DNA of 64,000 nt from NCBI RefSeq assembly GCF_030378165.1, contig NZ_CP119766.1, forward strand, positions 4,588,001 through 4,652,000, in the 5' to 3' direction. Made by a program: the position numbers and the translations under genes. Below, one piece after another: positions 25,816 to 34,627 of the stretch. The stretch comes from Flavobacterium panacagri. Lineage in GTDB: Bacteria; Bacteroidota; Bacteroidia; Flavobacteriales; Flavobacteriaceae. Numbering within the stretch: position 1 is the stretch's first letter; the number at the start of each line of letters is the position of its first letter. Under the pieces are notes generated by a model. The model worked only from the letters and a program-made list of their open reading frames with translations. It was not told the DNA's origin and ran no database searches.

Positions 25816-26365
25816 TTCATTTTTGATTTTATATTTACTCTTAGGAATTCTGAAACATCCAAACTATTACCGAATAAAATGTTGTGAGAATGATAACTGC
25901 TATTAATTACAAATATCAATAACGATTTGTCTTGTAGCTTATATGATTCAAATAGTAAATTATATAATTAAGGTTATGACTGCAATAAAATGACAAACAT
26001 CATAGAGTTAAATTCTTATTTATGAGAGCTTTTTAACCTTAAACCCTAACGATAAATACAAACCGTTGCGAAATGAATATTAATATAATTATCTTACAAT
26101 TAACTTCATGGGAATTATGAAAGTCGTTTTTGTAATTATACAAAATTAAACCAGTAAACTGCTCTATTTTTACAGCTAATGAAATTGAATTATTTTATTA
26201 TTAAGCTTTTACTTTCTTATAGTAATGCCTTAATCGCCTGATAAATTAGTCCAGAGTGTGTATTACAGCAAACTATAACAGCAGTTAGATTAAATACAAT
26301 AAAGTAAAGAGATTTAAAGTCTACTTAAATTGATAAAATAGACTTTAAATTAAAATAATTATACT
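25816..26365. other. Gene-free stretch
   Basis: 550 bp of AT-rich sequence between a leftward enzyme gene and a leftward small exported protein. The only notable item is 26031-26064, which matches 22401-22434 at 30 of 34 positions. It lies upstream of the FAD gene just as the other lies upstream of the HxlR gene. No terminator is evident. Confidence 0.5.
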
Positions 26366-26632
26366 TTAGGATCTTTTGCCAGTAATTGAATCTTTACTTT
26401 GCGGAGTCGAATTTCCTTTCGGCTTTACCGTTTTCCCTTTTTTTTGCTCAGAACGCTGTTTGTAAACTGTGTCGCCTTTTCTTGTATTAGAGCTTTTTTG
26501 AGTAGATGTATGTTTACTTTTCTTGGCTTGAATAGTATCAGTACTCTGTTTTTTCTTAGCAGGAGTTTCCTGCGCTGATGCAAATCCAAAAAAGAAGATC
26601 ATACAAAAGCTGATAATTAAATTTCTCATCAT
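26366..26632 (-). CDS. Small exported, highly basic low-complexity protein
   Basis: 88 residues. The N-terminal 20 residues form a signal peptide (M-M-R-N-L-I-I-S-F-C-M-I-F-F-F-G-F-A-S-A before Q-E-T). The mature part is almost wholly Lys, Ser, Thr, Gln and Arg, with repeats such as K-K-K-Q-S-T and K-K-G-K-T-V-K-P-K-G, and is predicted disordered. It is probably periplasmic. Function unknown. It is divergent from the CheB-CheR fusion, 134 bp apart. Confidence 0.7.
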   Translation of the reverse strand: MMRNLIISFCMIFFFGFASAQETPAKKKQSTDTIQAKKSKHTSTQKSSNTRKGDTVYKQRSEQKKGKTVKPKGNSTPQSKDSITGKRS

Positions 26633-26766
26633 TTTCTATTTTTAATTAATAATTTGATTTTCAAAACAATACAATTTGTTTCATTGCAAATTTTACTATT
26701 TTGTTTATCTGTTATTTACACTAACAAACATTTAAATTATAGGATTACCATAAACCCTCATAAAAA

Positions 26767-29700
26767 ATGAATACAAATGAATCAATACTAAAAACAGCTT
26801 TAAATTATCAATTTCCCGTCGTAGCAATTGGAACTGCTGCAAAAGAAATTGATTTATTAAAAAATATAATTTCTGATTTTCCAGCAGATAGAGGAATGGC
26901 TTATATTATTTTTGAAGATTTGTCTTCCTCACAATCCAGTAATCTTGCAGAAATACTTTTGTCAAATGCAAAAATACCCGTGATTGAAATTGTTCACGAC
27001 ATCAATATAAAGCCCAACAATATTTATATTGTTCCTGAAAATAATCTTTTGGTCTTAGAAAACGGATTACTGCAGCTAAAACCCACCATTAGAAGCAGTA
27101 AAGTAAATAATTGTCTGGATACGTTTTTTGAGTCTATCGGTCATGCCTATCAAAGTTATTCTGTAGGTTTAATGCTTACTTGGACACCTTCTGATGGATC
27201 TACAGGACTTAAAAAACTTAAAGAAGCAGGCGGTTCGACAATTGCTGTGCTTACCAAAGGAGGTTTTACACAAAATGCAGTTACATCAGAATACATCGAT
27301 TATTTTGTATCTGCGTCTGATGTTAGTGAAAAGTTACTTCAAATCCACGAAAGTAAATTAGTTACTCATTCTTACGAGGACAAAGAAAACACTTCAGATG
27401 AACAGGAATTATTTGAAGAAATTATTTCGATATTACTGCAAAAAACAGGTACCGGTTTTCAGCATTATAAACATACAACCCTGCGAAGAAGAATTGCCAA
27501 AAGAATGGTGGTAACCAAACAAGAAACCACTGAAAAATATTTGAGTTTATTGAAAACCAATAGTAATGAACAGGATTTTTTATTTAATGATATACTCATA
27601 CCTGTAACTTACTTTTTTAGAGATCAGCAGGCTTTTGATAATTTATGCGAAAATACATTTCCTTCGCTGATTGAAAACTTAACAATTCCTGTGCTTAGAA
27701 TCTGGTCTGCGGGATGCTCAACTGGCGAAGAAGTCTATTCAATCGCTATCTGCATTCACGATTATTTGGAGAAAATAAACAGACTAGAAATAAAAGTGCA
27801 GATCATTGCCTCCGATTTATCTGAAAAATGCATTTCTAAAGCGCGTGCAGGAATTTATACACAGCAAGACGTAAAAAATATCAGCGAAAACAGATTAGAA
27901 AAATACTTTATAAAAAGAAACAACAGTTTTCATGTCAATAAAGTAATTCGGGATATGTGCGTTTTTGCGGTTCATGATTTAACAAAAGATGCTCCTTTTG
28001 CAAAAATTGATTTTATTTCCTGCCGAAATGTACTGATCTACTTCGATAACGATTTGCAAAATCAGGTTTTAGGAACATTTCATTACGCACTTCGCGATAA
28101 AGGAATTTTATTTCTGGGTAAATCAGAATGGGCGCATCACGTGCCGCACTTATTTACTGCGATTGATAAAGCCGAAAAAATATATACCCGTAAAACAGTT
28201 TTGCAACTTGACCATAATCAAGTCTTCCGTTCTGATTTCATTACAAATCCCTTTACAAAAGAGATTCAGGAAAATGTTCCTAACGAAAAAGACTACAGAA
28301 AAATTGCTTCAGATATTCTACTAGAACAATTTTCTCCTGCTGCAGTAATAATTAATGAAGAGCTTGAAATTGTCCATTTTCATGGCGATACAAGCCCGTT
28401 CTTGCAGCCCGCATCAGGAAAACCGAGTTTTAACATTCTCAATATGGTACGAAATGAGGTCGAATTTGAACTTCGAAATTATATTCTAAAAGCCCGTAAT
28501 GAGAAAAAGAATTTTTCAGGAGAATTTACCGAAGTTAAAAAACAGCCTTCTTTAGCTTCATTTGAAGTAATTTATCTTCCAAACCACACTGAACTGCTGC
28601 TGATTATATTCTGCAAAAGAACTAATAATCATAAGAATGAACAAACTGGAAAATTAAATCCAGAACATACGTCACAGCTCGAAAAAGAATTGACACAGCT
28701 TAGAGGCGATTTTAAAAAAGTAACCGAAGAACAGCAGATTTATTTTGAAGAACTCCAGACTTCCAACGAAGAACTATTGAGCAGCACCGAGGAATTACAA
28801 ATCATGAATTATCAGCTTGAAAGCTCGACTATTGAACTTCAATCTAATAATCAGGAATTATCTTGTATTAATGATGAATTGAAAGACCGCAGAGAAGAAC
28901 TCGCCACTATGCGCAACTTTTATGAATCGATTGTAAAAACGATTAGAGAACCTTTAATCATTATTGATAAAAATTTTACCATCAAAAGTGCCAATCCTTC
29001 TTTTTATGCCTATTTCAAAACTACAGAAGAACAAATCGAAGGTTTATCTATTTTGGAGATTGGAAATTCGCATTGGAATATTCCTGCCTTTAAAGAATCT
29101 GTATTAAAAAAAACAAGTCAAAAGGATATGGTAGAAAATTTCAAAATACAATTTGATTTTGATGGTATTGGAAAAAAAACAATATTGATCAACGCCTCTC
29201 CGATCGTCAATTCAAATCCAGACGGAATGATCTTATTAGCGCTTGAAGATATTACGGATTTAGAACAAAGCCATGAATCTTTAAAAATGAAAAATTCTGA
29301 ACTTCAAGCCTATAATAAACAATTAGAATCGTTTACTGCCGCAGCAAGCGAAAGTTTACTGGAACCGATTCGTAAAATGTATATGTTTGGCAAAAAAGTA
29401 CTGGACGGCGAAAAAGCGTTAACCGAAAACGGCAGACATAATTTAAGTCGCTTACTAAGTTCAGCTGTAAATATGAATAAGCTTATTGAAGATGTAATTG
29501 ATTATTCTAAAATAAATTTTGTGCAGAAAGAATTCAAAAAAACAGATTTAAATCTGCTTTTAAAAAAAACAATTAATGATATAAAGACCCTAAAAAGCGA
29601 ACAGAAAGCTGTAATCAACATAACAACTTTGCCAACTCTACGCATTATTCCTTTACAATTGCAGCAACTTTTTACTCATTTGATATCCAACTCTATCAAA

Positions 29701-30015
29701 TACTCCAAACAAACCAGTGTGCCAGAAATTACAATTGGAGTCGAAAATGTTTCTGCCGAAGAAATAATTGATTTTGGGGCAAATCCTGATATCAATTACA
29801 TAAAACTCTTTATTAGTGATAACGGAATTGGTTTTAGCAAGAATTTTGAAACACTCATTTTTGATCCATTTTACAAACTTCAGAATGATGATCAATATGG
29901 AAGCGGACTTGGATTAACGCTTGTTCAGAAAATTGTTTATAATCATAAAGGATTTATCAAAATTTCAAGCGAGCCCAACAAAGGAACTATTGTATATATT
30001 TATCTTCCCTCGTAA
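26767..30015 (+). CDS. CheB-CheR-PAS-histidine-kinase-like fusion with degenerate catalytic sites
   Basis: 1082 residues. A CheB methylesterase-like domain (about 15-195), a CheR methyltransferase domain (about 215-475), a PAS-like region, a long coiled coil (635-715), a PAS domain (720-835), a DHp-like helix (845-905) and a HATPase domain (940-1082). CheR keeps its SAM loop W-S-A-G-C-S-T-G-E-E (313-322). In CheB the serine position is Ala24 and the histidine position is Asp51; only Asp143 (P-S-D-G) remains. In the DHp helix the phospho-histidine is replaced by Glu862 (A-S-E-S-L-L-E-P). HATPase N box and G-S-G-L-G-L are intact. It may act as a scaffold or non-canonical sensor. Confidence 0.88.
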   Translation: MNTNESILKTALNYQFPVVAIGTAAKEIDLLKNIISDFPADRGMAYIIFEDLSSSQSSNLAEILLSNAKIPVIEIVHDINIKPNNIYIVPENNLLVLENGLLQLKPTIRSSKVNNCLDTFFESIGHAYQSYSVGLMLTWTPSDGSTGLKKLKEAGGSTIAVLTKGGFTQNAVTSEYIDYFVSASDVSEKLLQIHESKLVTHSYEDKENTSDEQELFEEIISILLQKTGTGFQHYKHTTLRRRIAKRMVVTKQETTEKYLSLLKTNSNEQDFLFNDILIPVTYFFRDQQAFDNLCENTFPSLIENLTIPVLRIWSAGCSTGEEVYSIAICIHDYLEKINRLEIKVQIIASDLSEKCISKARAGIYTQQDVKNISENRLEKYFIKRNNSFHVNKVIRDMCVFAVHDLTKDAPFAKIDFISCRNVLIYFDNDLQNQVLGTFHYALRDKGILFLGKSEWAHHVPHLFTAIDKAEKIYTRKTVLQLDHNQVFRSDFITNPFTKEIQENVPNEKDYRKIASDILLEQFSPAAVIINEELEIVHFHGDTSPFLQPASGKPSFNILNMVRNEVEFELRNYILKARNEKKNFSGEFTEVKKQPSLASFEVIYLPNHTELLLIIFCKRTNNHKNEQTGKLNPEHTSQLEKELTQLRGDFKKVTEEQQIYFEELQTSNEELLSSTEELQIMNYQLESSTIELQSNNQELSCINDELKDRREELATMRNFYESIVKTIREPLIIIDKNFTIKSANPSFYAYFKTTEEQIEGLSILEIGNSHWNIPAFKESVLKKTSQKDMVENFKIQFDFDGIGKKTILINASPIVNSNPDGMILLALEDITDLEQSHESLKMKNSELQAYNKQLESFTAAASESLLEPIRKMYMFGKKVLDGEKALTENGRHNLSRLLSSAVNMNKLIEDVIDYSKINFVQKEFKKTDLNLLLKKTINDIKTLKSEQKAVINITTLPTLRIIPLQLQQLFTHLISNSIKYSKQTSVPEITIGVENVSAEEIIDFGANPDINYIKLFISDNGIGFSKNFETLIFDPFYKLQNDDQYGSGLGLTLVQKIVYNHKGFIKISSEPNKGTIVYIYLPS

Positions 30016-30039
30016 AAAAAATCAAAGTTCAAAATATCA

Positions 30040-30067
30040 AATCTCCAGAAATGGAGATTTTTTTTGA
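30040..30067 (+). terminator. Terminator of the CheB-CheR fusion gene
   Basis: Arms AATCTCCA and TGGAGATT with a GAAA loop, followed by a run of Ts, 25 bp after the stop. Confidence 0.85.
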
Positions 30068-30132
30068 GGCATTTTGTGGCAATTGTAGAATAATGAGAGA
30101 TAATCTTATAAAAAACGCATCTGTTAAAAATT

Positions 30133-30140
30133 TAAATTTG
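30133..30140 (+). promoter_or_regulatory. Candidate -7 element (TAAATTTG) of katE
   Basis: TAAATTTG matches TAnnTTTG exactly and lies 91 bp upstream of the catalase ATG. That is a plausible leader length. No convincing -33 TTG is seen. Confidence 0.45.
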
Positions 30141-30231
30141 GATCACTTGATAAATTACGGTCAGCAACTACTTATAAATCTGAAAGATAGACTGTAATTA
30201 TTTTTAAGTTTTAACTAATTTAAGAAACACC

Positions 30232-32376
30232 ATGAAAAATTTTCAAGACGAAAAACAACGCGATTTATCCATCAACACCTCCGATGGAACAAACAAATTT
30301 TTAACAACAGATCAGGGCGTTCGAATTAATGACGATAACAATTCACTTAAAGCCGGTGATCGCGGTCCCTCATTATTAGAAGATTTTATTTTAAGGGAAA
30401 AAATTACGCATTTTGATCACGAAAGAATTCCAGAAAGAATTGTTCACGCACGTGGTTCTGGCGCACATGGTTTCTTTGAAGTTACGAACCCAATTCCTGA
30501 ATTAACCAAAGCTGGTTTCTTACAGGAAAAAGGATTAATTACACCTGTATTTACCAGGTTTTCTACCGTTGCCGGATCAAGAGGTTCTACAGACCTTGCA
30601 AGAGATGCCAGAGGATTTGCCGTAAAATTTTATACGCAGGAAGGAATTTATGATTTAGTAGCGAATAACATTCCCGTATTTTTTATTCAGGATGCTTCAA
30701 AATTTCCGGATCTTATTCATGCTGTAAAACCAGAACCGCATAACGAAATGCCTCAGGCAGCATCGGCTCACGATACTTTTTGGGATTTTATTTCGTTGAT
30801 GCCAGAATCTATGCACATGATAATGTGGGTAATGTCTGATCGTGCAATTCCGAGAAGTTATAGAATGATGGAAGGTTTTGGCGTTCATACTTTCAGACTG
30901 GTAAATGCTCAAGAAGAATCAGTATTTGTAAAATTTCACTTTAAACCCAAATTAGGAACACATGCCGTTGCTTGGGATGAAGCACAGAAAATTTCAGGAA
31001 AAAATCCTGATTTTCACAGACAAGATTTATGGGAAGCTATTGAATCAGGAAATTTTCCAGAATGGGAATTAGGCGTTCAAATAATTCCAGCTGAAGACGA
31101 ACATAAATATGATTTTGATCTTTTGGACCCAACGAAAATTGTTCCCGAAGAATTAGTTCCTGTAACCATTGTGGGAAGAATGGTTTTGAACAAAAACCCT
31201 GAAAATTTCTTTGCAGAGACAGAACAAATTGCTTTTCATCCAGGTCATGTGGTTCCAGGAATTGATTTTTCTAATGATCCGCTTTTACAAGGAAGATTAT
31301 TCTCTTATACCGATACACAATTATCAAGATTAGGTAGTCCGAATTTTCATGAAATTCCAATTAACAGAAGCGTTGCTCCCGTTCACAACAATCAGCGCGA
31401 CGGACATATGCGTCAGGAAATTAATAAAGGTCGCGTAAGTTATTCTCCAAACTCACTTGGCGGCGGATGTCCTTATCAAGCAAAAATTGCTGAAGGCGGA
31501 TTTTCAAGTTTTAACGAACGTGTTGATTCTCATAAAGTAAGAGCCAGAAGCGAAAGTTTTAATGATCATTTCGGCCAGGCAAAACTATTTTTTAACAGCC
31601 AGACACCCGAAGAAAAAAGTCATATCGTAAAAGCATTACGATTTGAACTCGGGAAAGTAGAAACCACCGCTATTAGAGTTAGAATGATCGGCTTATTATC
31701 TCAGGTGGATACAGAACTTGCCCAAAAAGTAGCACAAGGTCTTGGTGCAACTGTACCATCCACTTTAGAAACTCCTATTAATAAAGGCGTATCACCAGAA
31801 ACGGAAGAAGCAGGAACACAGGAACCACAAACCGTTCCGTCTTCGGTACAATCTTCTCAAGCTCTAAGTATGGTGAATAATCCAACCAATTCGCCAACTA
31901 TCGAATCTAGAAAAGTGGCGATTCTAGTTTCTGACGGTGTTTCTGAAGCTTCGGTGATGAACATCAAAAATGCATTGAAAAAAGCGGGCGCCAAAGGCTG
32001 TGTTATTGCACCACATTTAGGTACTGTTGCTACAGATACTGAAGGAGCGATTTCGGCTGAATTTAGTTTCCTTACCGCTTCATCTGTATTGTTTGATGCT
32101 GTTTATATTCCTCATGGTTTAGGATTGAATGCTTTGGCAGAAAATGATGATGCTCTTGAATACTTAAACGATGCTTATAAGCATTGTAAAGTGATAGGTG
32201 CCGACGGCGAGGCTTCAGAAATAATAAGCGCCGCCCCATTTGCTGGAAAAATTACAAATGACGATGAAGGCGTTATTGTAACCCGCGAAATTGCCAGAGA
32301 ATCATTTGCTCAGGAATTTATTACTGCAATGACTAAACACCGTTTTTGGCAGCGCGAACCAAACTTATACAATTAA
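30232..32376 (+). CDS. katE: Large-subunit catalase, HPII type
   Basis: 714 residues, the size of large-subunit monofunctional haem catalases. The distal His72 lies in R-I-V-H-A-R-G-S-G-A-H-G, Asn145/146 in D-L-V-A-N-N-I-P-V-F-F, and the proximal haem ligand Tyr359 in G-R-L-F-S-Y-T-D-T-Q. A flexible Ser/Gln/Pro linker (about 525-570) leads to the C-terminal class I glutamine-amidotransferase/DJ-1-like domain (about 571-714, R-K-V-A-I-L-V-S-D-G-V-S). It removes H2O2 in the cytoplasm, typically under stationary-phase or general stress. It heads a run of stress-type genes ending near 33.7 kb. Confidence 0.96.
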   Translation: MKNFQDEKQRDLSINTSDGTNKFLTTDQGVRINDDNNSLKAGDRGPSLLEDFILREKITHFDHERIPERIVHARGSGAHGFFEVTNPIPELTKAGFLQEKGLITPVFTRFSTVAGSRGSTDLARDARGFAVKFYTQEGIYDLVANNIPVFFIQDASKFPDLIHAVKPEPHNEMPQAASAHDTFWDFISLMPESMHMIMWVMSDRAIPRSYRMMEGFGVHTFRLVNAQEESVFVKFHFKPKLGTHAVAWDEAQKISGKNPDFHRQDLWEAIESGNFPEWELGVQIIPAEDEHKYDFDLLDPTKIVPEELVPVTIVGRMVLNKNPENFFAETEQIAFHPGHVVPGIDFSNDPLLQGRLFSYTDTQLSRLGSPNFHEIPINRSVAPVHNNQRDGHMRQEINKGRVSYSPNSLGGGCPYQAKIAEGGFSSFNERVDSHKVRARSESFNDHFGQAKLFFNSQTPEEKSHIVKALRFELGKVETTAIRVRMIGLLSQVDTELAQKVAQGLGATVPSTLETPINKGVSPETEEAGTQEPQTVPSSVQSSQALSMVNNPTNSPTIESRKVAILVSDGVSEASVMNIKNALKKAGAKGCVIAPHLGTVATDTEGAISAEFSFLTASSVLFDAVYIPHGLGLNALAENDDALEYLNDAYKHCKVIGADGEASEIISAAPFAGKITNDDEGVIVTREIARESFAQEFITAMTKHRFWQREPNLYN

Positions 32377-32393
32377 TTTCAAAAAAATAAAAA

Positions 32394-32990
32394 ATGAAAA
32401 ATTCAGAAAAACAAGGTCAGACTAACGCTGCACAACCAAAAGAGAGTCAGTCTAAAGATATAAAAAACAATTCAAAAAATATTGTAGCACCGGCACCAGA
32501 TGCTGCTACAGATTTGAAAGGTTTATTTATTGACAGTTTAAAAGATATTTACTGGGCAGAAAATGCTTTGGTGAGTGCTTTACCAAAAATGGCTGATAAT
32601 GCTTCAGCTGCGGGGCTTTCGGGAGCTATTTTAGAACATCTTTCTATAACTAAAAACCAAGTAGCAAGACTGGAACAGGTTTTTGATTTATTAGGAGAAA
32701 AAGCAGAAGGCAAAAAATGCGAAGCTATGGCAGGATTATTAAAAGAAGGAGACAGTATTCTTTTAGAAACAACTCCTGGAGCTGTTAGAGATGCCGGAAT
32801 TATAGCCGCTTCTCAAAAAATCGAACATTATGAAATTGCTACTTACGGAACTTTGGTGGCTTTTGCAAAAGCAATTGGCGAAAATGATGCTGCAAAATTA
32901 TTAACACAGACTCTTGCGGAGGAGAAAGAAGCTGATTGTCTGCTAAATGACGTTGCACTCAATTTAGTAAACATTGTTGCAGCAGAATAA
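32394..32990 (+). CDS. YciE/YciF ferroxidase-like protein (DUF892)
   Basis: 198 residues. An N-terminal Lys/Gln/Asn-rich disordered extension (about 1-40) is followed by the DUF892 four-helix ferritin-like fold: D-L-K-G-L-F-I-D-S-L-K-D-I-Y-W-A-E-N-A-L, then a second helix pair with K-I-E-H-Y-E-I-A-T-Y-G and E-E-K-E-A-D. Glu and His residues at E-H-Y and E-E-K-E positions would form a di-iron site. It starts 17 bp after the catalase stop, so it shares its transcript. Role: oxidative or osmotic stress, possibly iron binding. Confidence 0.9.
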   Translation: MKNSEKQGQTNAAQPKESQSKDIKNNSKNIVAPAPDAATDLKGLFIDSLKDIYWAENALVSALPKMADNASAAGLSGAILEHLSITKNQVARLEQVFDLLGEKAEGKKCEAMAGLLKEGDSILLETTPGAVRDAGIIAASQKIEHYEIATYGTLVAFAKAIGENDAAKLLTQTLAEEKEADCLLNDVALNLVNIVAAE

Positions 32991-33026
32991 AAAATATACT
33001 ATTTCTCGTTTATTATTTTTTACTTG

Positions 33027-33058
33027 AAAACACCTGTATAAATACAGGTGTTTTTTTT
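33027..33058 (+). terminator. Terminator after katE-yciF
   Basis: Arms AAACACCTGTA and TACAGGTGTTT with loop TAAA, then a T-run. It separates the catalase operon from the small genes that follow. Confidence 0.85.
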
Positions 33059-33134
33059 ATTTAAAAAAGTAATCAGCTGTTAATTATACAATTAGAAGTA
33101 CCATTATATGTAAAATTATGAATTGTAGTCCATG

Positions 33135-33142
33135 TACATTTG
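33135..33142 (+). promoter_or_regulatory. -7 element (TACATTTG) of the small basic gene
   Basis: TACATTTG, an exact TAnnTTTG match, ends 27 bp before the ATG at 33170. It follows the katE-yciF terminator. Confidence 0.6.
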
Positions 33143-33169
33143 GCTTATTAACAAATTAAAAAATATATC

Positions 33170-33310
33170 ATGGCAACTTCAAACACTAAAAAAAGCACTG
33201 ATAGTGCTAAGACATCAGATAAACAAACTGATAAAAAAGAAACTCCTTCAAAAGGCGGTTCAAAATCTGCTTCGGATTCGAAAAAGGAATCAGGTTCAAC
33301 TAAAAAATAA
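33170..33310 (+). CDS. Tiny Lys/Ser/Thr-rich disordered protein
   Basis: 46 residues from the ATG at 33170: M-A-T-S-N-T-K-K-S-T-D-S-A-K onward, ending S-G-S-T-K-K. Only Lys, Ser, Thr, Asp, Gly, Gln, Glu, Ala and Pro occur after the start; there is no hydrophobic residue, so it cannot fold conventionally. It has its own promoter element and is 17 bp before an equally unusual acidic protein. Such stress-associated hydrophilic proteins occur in Bacteroidota; function unknown. Confidence 0.6.
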   Translation: MATSNTKKSTDSAKTSDKQTDKKETPSKGGSKSASDSKKESGSTKK

Positions 33311-33327
33311 CTTTTAAAAATTGTATT

Positions 33328-33678
33328 ATGAATTTAGAAGAAACAGAAAATTACAATCTGGAAGATCAGAATTTTCAAAATAACGAACGATATCAAGATC
33401 CAGATATTGATACACCACCAGATCATACTATATCAGATAATGCTGAACCAGATTATGGCAACGATTTGGAGAGTCAGGAATTTGGAAAAGAAAATTTCGA
33501 TAATGAAAACCTGGGAAATGAACAAACAGACTCGGACGAGTTTAGCAAAGAAGATTCAGAAACTGATGAGCTAGACGACGAATTTGATAATGAAGACCTT
33601 GGAGAGGAAGAATTAGATAATGAAGATCTAGGAAATTTAGATGATGAAGAAGGTATAATACCTGATCGTAATCTTTAA
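33328..33678 (+). CDS. Small acidic repeat-rich protein
   Basis: 116 residues, extremely acidic, largely Asp, Glu, Asn and Gln. The last half repeats a unit of the type (F/L)-D-N-E-(D/N)-L-G and E-E-E-L-D-N-E-D-L-G. No signal or membrane segment. Predicted disordered. It lies 17 bp after the tiny basic protein, so the two oppositely charged products are co-expressed. The terminator at 33692 ends the unit. It could bind cations or the basic partner; this is inference. Confidence 0.7.
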   Translation: MNLEETENYNLEDQNFQNNERYQDPDIDTPPDHTISDNAEPDYGNDLESQEFGKENFDNENLGNEQTDSDEFSKEDSETDELDDEFDNEDLGEEELDNEDLGNLDDEEGIIPDRNL

Positions 33679-33689
33679 ATAAAGTAAAA

Positions 33690-33720
33690 TAAAACCCGTC
33701 TGTAAATAGACGGGTTTGTA
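33690..33720 (+). terminator. Terminator of the basic/acidic gene pair
   Basis: Arms AAACCCGTCT and AGACGGGTTT with loop GTAAAT, 13 bp after the stop. Confidence 0.8.
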
Positions 33721-33729
33721 TTATAAGTT

Positions 33730-33831
33730 TTATTTCTGCTTCATTTCTTTTCCTACTATTGATTTCTGTGTTTTCTTTTCAGTCCAAAATTCTATTACGG
33801 AACTTAGAACGGAGAATCCTATTAATATCAT
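33730..33831 (-). CDS. Possible 33-residue membrane peptide
   Basis: The ATG at 33829-33831 (minus) reads M-I-L-I-G-F-S-V-L-S-S-V-I-E-F-W-T-E-K-K and ends in a Lys-rich tail before the stop at 33730. A single hydrophobic helix followed by positive charges fits a small inner-membrane protein with its tail in the cytoplasm. The hydrophobic frame extends a little further upstream to a stop. It could also be a gene remnant. Weak evidence. Confidence 0.3.
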   Translation of the reverse strand: MILIGFSVLSSVIEFWTEKKTQKSIVGKEMKQK

Positions 33832-34154
33832 AAGAATAAAATTTTCAATTTACATAACTTCAAGCCAAATGTTTTATAATTACCATGTTTGATTTTAAGA
33901 TGTAATAGAAAATAGGTTTTTAAAAAGAAAGTTACATTATTTCAATAGATAAAATGCTTGCGCTTATGGGAATTATATAAATCCAAACTAAAATTATATA
34001 AACGAATGCTTAATGCTGTTTTAACTTTGTGCTCTTTACAATTCTCATAAACTAAACAAAACCAACATGTTAAAACCTTACTTATCAATTAAAATCTAAA
34101 ACCAATTATTCTTCGGAATTAAAATCTGAAGAATTAATTCTAAAAATTAGTATA
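33832..34154. other. Gene-free stretch
   Basis: 323 bp of AT-rich sequence upstream of the 34155 gene. It includes direct repeats of the type TCTGAAGAATTAA / TTCGGAATTAAAATCTGAAG near 34110-34140. No gene or clear promoter seen. Confidence 0.4.
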
Positions 34155-34355
34155 ATGGAAAATTCAAAAAAAGATTATGGCAAAAGCTATTGCCGTATTT
34201 CGAATACGATAATTTACTCAGATGATAATAATGACTTAGTATGTGTTAAAATGTACAAAGGAGACTGGGGTGATTGGGATGAAAAACCTGAAATGACAGA
34301 ATCGAATTCAAAGGATTGTGAAGAGCGTATACTTAAAAATTCGAGTCATATGTAA
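34155..34355 (+). CDS. Unknown small protein
   Basis: 66 residues: M-E-N-S-K-K-D-Y-G-K-S-Y-C-R-I-S-N-T-I-I-Y-S-D-D-N-N-D, then K-G-D-W-G-D-W-D-E-K-P. It is hydrophilic, with two Cys in the first half and one later. No signal peptide. The start context is AT-rich as usual. No family recognised. It lies between the stress cluster and the recombinase region. Confidence 0.45.
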   Translation: MENSKKDYGKSYCRISNTIIYSDDNNDLVCVKMYKGDWGDWDEKPEMTESNSKDCEERILKNSSHM

Positions 34356-34518
34356 TTGAAAATTAAATTTTTTGAACATAAACATATAGTTTTCTCTCAT
34401 AATGCAAATAAACCGTTTTTGAATAAAAATTAAAAATAACGATCTAGCAAATTAACTCTAAATATCTCATTTTTTTTTAATCTAACAGTAAAATTTGTAT
34501 TGTATAAGTTACACAACA

Positions 34519-34550
34519 AATGGCGTCAATTGAATTCAATTGGCGTTATT
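34519..34550. terminator. Hairpin related to the GGCGCC family, copy 4
   Basis: Arms AATGGCGTCAATTGA and TTCAATTGGCGTTATT pair with a few mismatches round GAATTC. It lies 80 bp beyond the 3' end of the serine recombinase gene, so it could terminate that leftward transcript. It is the most diverged copy. Confidence 0.4.
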
Positions 34551-34627
34551 TGTTTGATTAAATTTTGAGTTCGATACTTAACATTATTAGACACCAATAA
34601 TAGAATAGATACAAAAGTTCTACATTC

